The notes under the pieces were generated by a model. It was given only the letters and a program-made list of their open reading frames with translations, did not search any database and was not told the origin of the DNA. This document shows positions 61,206 to 64,000 of a stretch of 64,000 bases of DNA, piece by piece (the first letter of the stretch is position 1; every line of letters starts with the position of its first letter). Source of the DNA: Xanthomonas sp. XNM01 (GTDB lineage Bacteria > Pseudomonadota > Gammaproteobacteria > Xanthomonadales > Xanthomonadaceae); assembly GCF_014851915.1 (NCBI RefSeq), contig NZ_JACVAP010000003.1, positions 62,001-126,000 of the forward strand, in the 5' to 3' direction. The position numbers were made by a program, and so were the translations under genes.

Positions 61206-61943
61206 ATGATGCCAGGCCCCCGCTCACTTCCCCTGTTGTCCGCATCCCTGATCGCCCTGCTGCTCGGCGGCTGCGGGATGCTGCCCCAGAAGAAGCATCC
61301 GCGCCTGGCCAGCGAAGCCTTCGATTCGTCCAACACCTATTCGCGCAGCTACGACCATTCGCCGTCGCAGACCTGCGAGGCCGCGCGCCGCGCGCTGCTG
61401 AGCCAGGGCTTCGTCGTCGGTCGCGCCGAAGGCGACGTGGTCGAGGCGCGCAAGTACTTCCAGCCGCGCGACGAGAGCCACGAACAGGTCGAGTTCCGCG
61501 CGGTGTGCATGCCGCAGCTGCGTGGCGAGCAGCAGACCGTGGTGTTCGTCAACGCGGTCCAGGACCGCTACGCGCTGCGCAAGAGCAACACTTCGGCCAG
61601 CCTGGGCGTGAGCGCGCTGGGCTCGCTGTCGCTGCCGATCGGCTCCACCGACGATTCGCTGGTCAAGGTGGCCAGCGAGACGGTGCAGGAGGAGGCGTTC
61701 TACAAGCGCTTCTTCGCCGTGCTGTCGCGCTTCCTGCCCGAGCAGATCGAGCGTCCGGCACCGCCGGCGGCCACCGCCCAGCCGAGGCTGTTCCCGATGT
61801 TCCAGGTGCCGCAGCCGGCCCCGGCGGAGACCGCCCCGGCCAGCACCGAGCAGCAGCCGGTGTCGCAGGCGCCGCTGTCGTTGCCGGCGCCTCCGGCCGA
61901 GGCCGCACCGGCCCCGCAGCCGGTCCCGGCGCAGGACGAATGA
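61206..61943 (+). CDS. DUF2242 lipoprotein
   Basis: The 245-residue product MMPGPRSLPLLSASLIALLL has a lipobox LGGC at about residues 21-24, a DUF2242 core with SPSQTCEAARRALLSQGFVV and RAVCMPQLRGEQQTVVFVNA, and a long Pro/Ala-rich tail that could span the periplasm or cell wall. Function is unknown. Either of two adjacent ATG codons may be the start. Confidence 0.82.
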   Translation: MMPGPRSLPLLSASLIALLLGGCGMLPQKKHPRLASEAFDSSNTYSRSYDHSPSQTCEAARRALLSQGFVVGRAEGDVVEARKYFQPRDESHEQVEFRAVCMPQLRGEQQTVVFVNAVQDRYALRKSNTSASLGVSALGSLSLPIGSTDDSLVKVASETVQEEAFYKRFFAVLSRFLPEQIERPAPPAATAQPRLFPMFQVPQPAPAETAPASTEQQPVSQAPLSLPAPPAEAAPAPQPVPAQDE

Positions 61944-61952
61944 TGCCGCCCC

Positions 61953-61979
61953 CGGGCCGGCGCTCGCGCTGCCGGCCCG
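61953..61979. terminator. Convergent hairpin between DUF2242 gene and pip
   Basis: Arms CGGGCCGGC/GCCGGCCCG form a perfect 9-bp stem with a 9-base loop in the 45-bp convergent spacer. It could serve both directions. Confidence 0.5.
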
Positions 61980-61988
61980 GCTGCTGCC

Positions 61989-62930
61989 TCAGGCGAAGCG
62001 GTCTGTCGCCCGCACCAGCGCGTCGGTGTTTTCCGCCTCGAACGCCGAATGGCCCGACGCCGGGGTGATCTCCAGCTGCGCCTTGGGCCAGGCCTTGTGC
62101 AGGTCCCAGCCGCTCTGCAGCGGGCAGACCACGTCGTAGCGGCCATGCACGATCACGCCGGGAATGTCGGCGATGCGGTGCGCGTCGCGCAGCAGCTGGT
62201 CCTCGACCTCGAAGAAGCCGCCGTTGACGAAGTAGTGGTTCTCGATCCGGGCGAAGGCCAGCGCGAACTGCGGATCCTCGTGGCTGTTCACGAAGTCGTC
62301 GTCGACGTGCAGGAAGCTGGTCGCGCCTTCCCACACGCTCCATGCCTTGGCCGCGGCCAGGCGGGTGGCCTCGTCGTCGCTGGTCAGGCGGCGGTGGAAG
62401 GCCGAGATCAGGTCATGCCGTTCCACCGGCGGGATCGCGCCGATGTAGTGCTCCCACGCATCCGGGAACAGCCGGCTGGCGCCTTCCTGGTAGAACCATT
62501 CCAGTTCCCAGCGGCGCAGCATGAAGATGCCGCGCAGGACCAGTTCGGTCACCCGCTGCGGGTGGGTCTGGGCATAGGCCAGCGCCAGGGTCGAGCCCCA
62601 GCTGCCGCCGAACACCTGCCAGCGTTCGATGCCCAGCGCCTCGCGCAGCTTCTCGATGTCGGCCACCAGGTCCCAGGTGGTGTTGTCGACCAGGTCCGCA
62701 TGCGGGGTCGAGCGGCCCGAGCCGCGCTGGTCGAACAGCACGATGCGGTACTTCGCCGGGTCGTGGAACCGGCGCATCTTGGCGCTGATGCCGCCGCCGG
62801 GGCCGCCGTGCAGCAGCACCACCGGCTTGCCCTGCGGATTGCCGCACTGTTCGTAGTACAGCTTGTGGCGGTCGTCGACCTGCAGCGTGCCGGTGTCGAA
62901 CGGTTCGATCTCGGGATAGAGCGTGCGCAT
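61989..62930 (-). CDS. pip: Proline iminopeptidase
   Basis: Pip removes N-terminal proline from peptides. The 313-residue alpha/beta hydrolase has the oxyanion HGGPGGG (41-47), DQRGSGRS, nucleophile Ser110 in GGSWGS, the Asp in GRYDVVCP and the His in SGHSAFE. Length and ending are normal. Confidence 0.96.
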   Translation of the reverse strand: MRTLYPEIEPFDTGTLQVDDRHKLYYEQCGNPQGKPVVLLHGGPGGGISAKMRRFHDPAKYRIVLFDQRGSGRSTPHADLVDNTTWDLVADIEKLREALGIERWQVFGGSWGSTLALAYAQTHPQRVTELVLRGIFMLRRWELEWFYQEGASRLFPDAWEHYIGAIPPVERHDLISAFHRRLTSDDEATRLAAAKAWSVWEGATSFLHVDDDFVNSHEDPQFALAFARIENHYFVNGGFFEVEDQLLRDAHRIADIPGVIVHGRYDVVCPLQSGWDLHKAWPKAQLEITPASGHSAFEAENTDALVRATDRFA

Positions 62931-63049
62931 GGTGTGTCCTTGGAAAGCCGCCGCCGATTCTACGGAGCGCGGCGAAAGATCCTGCTAATCGCGTCTGCCA
63001 GGCGATGCCACGGAGCGCCGACGTGGCGCGGCCGTCCTTTCCCGCCCGG

Positions 63050-64000
63050 TCAGGCCTCGACGATCTCCACGCCAAGCTGCGCGGCACAGGCCTGCAGCGA
63101 GCGCGCGCGGCTGTCGGCGTACAGCGCGATCTCGTCCAGCACCGCCGCGCCCAGCGCCTGCTCGAAGCCGGCGCGGTTGGCCGCGGCGTCGTAGTCGGCG
63201 GTGCCGCCCTCGCCCAGGTTGGACTGGAAGATGCCGGCCGCGCTGACCGGCAGGAAGTCCTCGTACACCAGCGTCTCGTAGCGCAGCAGGCCGGCATCGA
63301 GCAGCGCCTGCAGCGGCATCGTCGCGCCCAGCGTGCCGGCGGCGGCACGGCCGGCATCGGTGACGAAGTAGCGGAACCAGGCCAGGCCCTGTGCGTGCAT
63401 CTGCGCCAGATCGTCCGGGAAGGCGGCGAAGTGCTCGGCCAGGGTGCGCGCATAGTGCGCGGCGTTGGCCTCGTTGGCCGGCCCCGCCACGGCGCGCGCC
63501 TGGCCCAGCAGGCGGTCGTACAGCGCGCGGCCCTGCGCGGTCAGCGCGGCACCGCGCTGCTCGATCTCGCCGAAGCGCGCGGTGTGATGTCCCTGTTCGG
63601 CACCGTCGTCGCCGACGAAGGCCACCGCTTCCTGCAGCGCCTTGAAGCTGGTCTGGCGCAGCAGGATCGGATGACGCCGGGTCGGCGGCCCTTCGATCAC
63701 CGCCTTGGGCGTGATCCCGCGCGCCGGCATGCCGGCCTGCACCGCATCGATGTCCAGCGTGCGCGGGGTCAGGTGGTTGATGTGCGGGCCCTTGAACGCG
63801 ACCACGTCGGCGATCAGCCGGTGCTGGTCGTGCAGGCGCTTGTAGGTGGCCGCATCGACGGTGGCCTCGCTGTGCCAGCGGAAGGTCTCCAGCGCCTCGG
63901 CGACGAAGGCCGCGGCCTGGGTCTCGTCCAGCCCGCCCTGGCGCTCGGCGATCGCGATCAGTTCGCGCACGCCGGGGGTGAAGATCGCCCGCCGCGCGAG
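63050..64000 (-). CDS. hglS: 2-oxoadipate dioxygenase/decarboxylase HglS (DUF1338), 5' end missing
   Basis: HglS converts 2-oxoadipate to D-2-hydroxyglutarate in lysine breakdown. The reading frame is open past the right edge (LARRAIFTPGVRELIAIAER), so the N-terminus is outside. Visible are KGPHINHLTPRTLDIDAVQA with a metal-ligand-type His, the HTARFGEIEQRGAALT motif with a second His, and YEDFLPVSAAGIFQSNLG with the acidic ligand, all typical of DUF1338. Confidence 0.92.
   Translation of the reverse strand, partial: LARRAIFTPGVRELIAIAERQGGLDETQAAAFVAEALETFRWHSEATVDAATYKRLHDQHRLIADVVAFKGPHINHLTPRTLDIDAVQAGMPARGITPKAVIEGPPTRRHPILLRQTSFKALQEAVAFVGDDGAEQGHHTARFGEIEQRGAALTAQGRALYDRLLGQARAVAGPANEANAAHYARTLAEHFAAFPDDLAQMHAQGLAWFRYFVTDAGRAAAGTLGATMPLQALLDAGLLRYETLVYEDFLPVSAAGIFQSNLGEGGTADYDAAANRAGFEQALGAAVLDEIALYADSRARSLQACAAQLGVEIVEA

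Overview
The window looks like the chromosome of a high-GC gammaproteobacterium of the Lysobacteraceae/Xanthomonadaceae (Lysobacter, Luteimonas or Xanthomonas-like). This is judged from protein wording, from tRNA-Trp lying between tuf and secE, from the lolB-ispE-tRNA(Gln)-prs-rplY-pth-ychF string and from a split-subunit pntAA/pntAB/pntB transhydrogenase. No mobile element, phage or CRISPR array is visible.

Region 1 (1-28.8 kb, almost all minus strand) is the translation/transcription core. Read in the direction of transcription it runs secE-nusG, rplKA, rplJL, rpoBC, rpsL-rpsG-fusA-tuf, the S10 operon (rpsJ-rplCDWB-rpsS-rplV-rpsC-rplP-rpmC-rpsQ), the spc operon (rplNXE-rpsNH-rplFR-rpsE-rpmD-rplO-secY) and the first part of rpsM. 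Strong GC-rich hairpins sit in nearly every wider spacer. Three promoters (before rpsL, rpsJ and, more weakly, rpsH) have a TATACT -10 box and a hairpin starting exactly 10 bases after it.

Region 2 (28.8-37.8 kb, minus strand) holds tRNA-Trp, a second tuf copy encoding the same protein, the tRNA Thr-Gly-Tyr cluster with a good promoter, then ychF, pth, rplY, prs, tRNA-Gln, ispE, lolB and a periplasmic TPR protein. These link outer-membrane lipoprotein insertion, isoprenoid synthesis, PRPP supply and translation.

Region 3 (37.9-48.3 kb) carries divergently transcribed hemA-prfA, moaB, ppk2, then acyP-tlpA-yihY (minus), and a tightly overlapping plus-strand string wrbA, DUF2069, secreted FG-GAP-like protein, short asparaginase, ybaK-like deacylase. 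sufT and a small membrane protein follow.

Region 4 (48.3-53.3 kb) is the pnt locus: pntAA is separated from pntAB-(4-TM protein)-pntB by an opposite-strand ECF sigma factor, membrane protein and DUF3106 cassette.

Region 5 (53.4-64 kb) holds two tandem DUF1631 paralogues (minus), a plus-strand run of nitroreductase, 5'-3' exonuclease, Nudix hydrolase, N-formylglutamate amidohydrolase and DUF2242 lipoprotein, then proline iminopeptidase and the start-truncated hglS on the minus strand.

Most genes are ordinary housekeeping. The points most worth a second look are the shared promoter-hairpin design, the segmented spc operon, the interrupted pnt locus with its extra membrane protein, and the DUF1631 pair.
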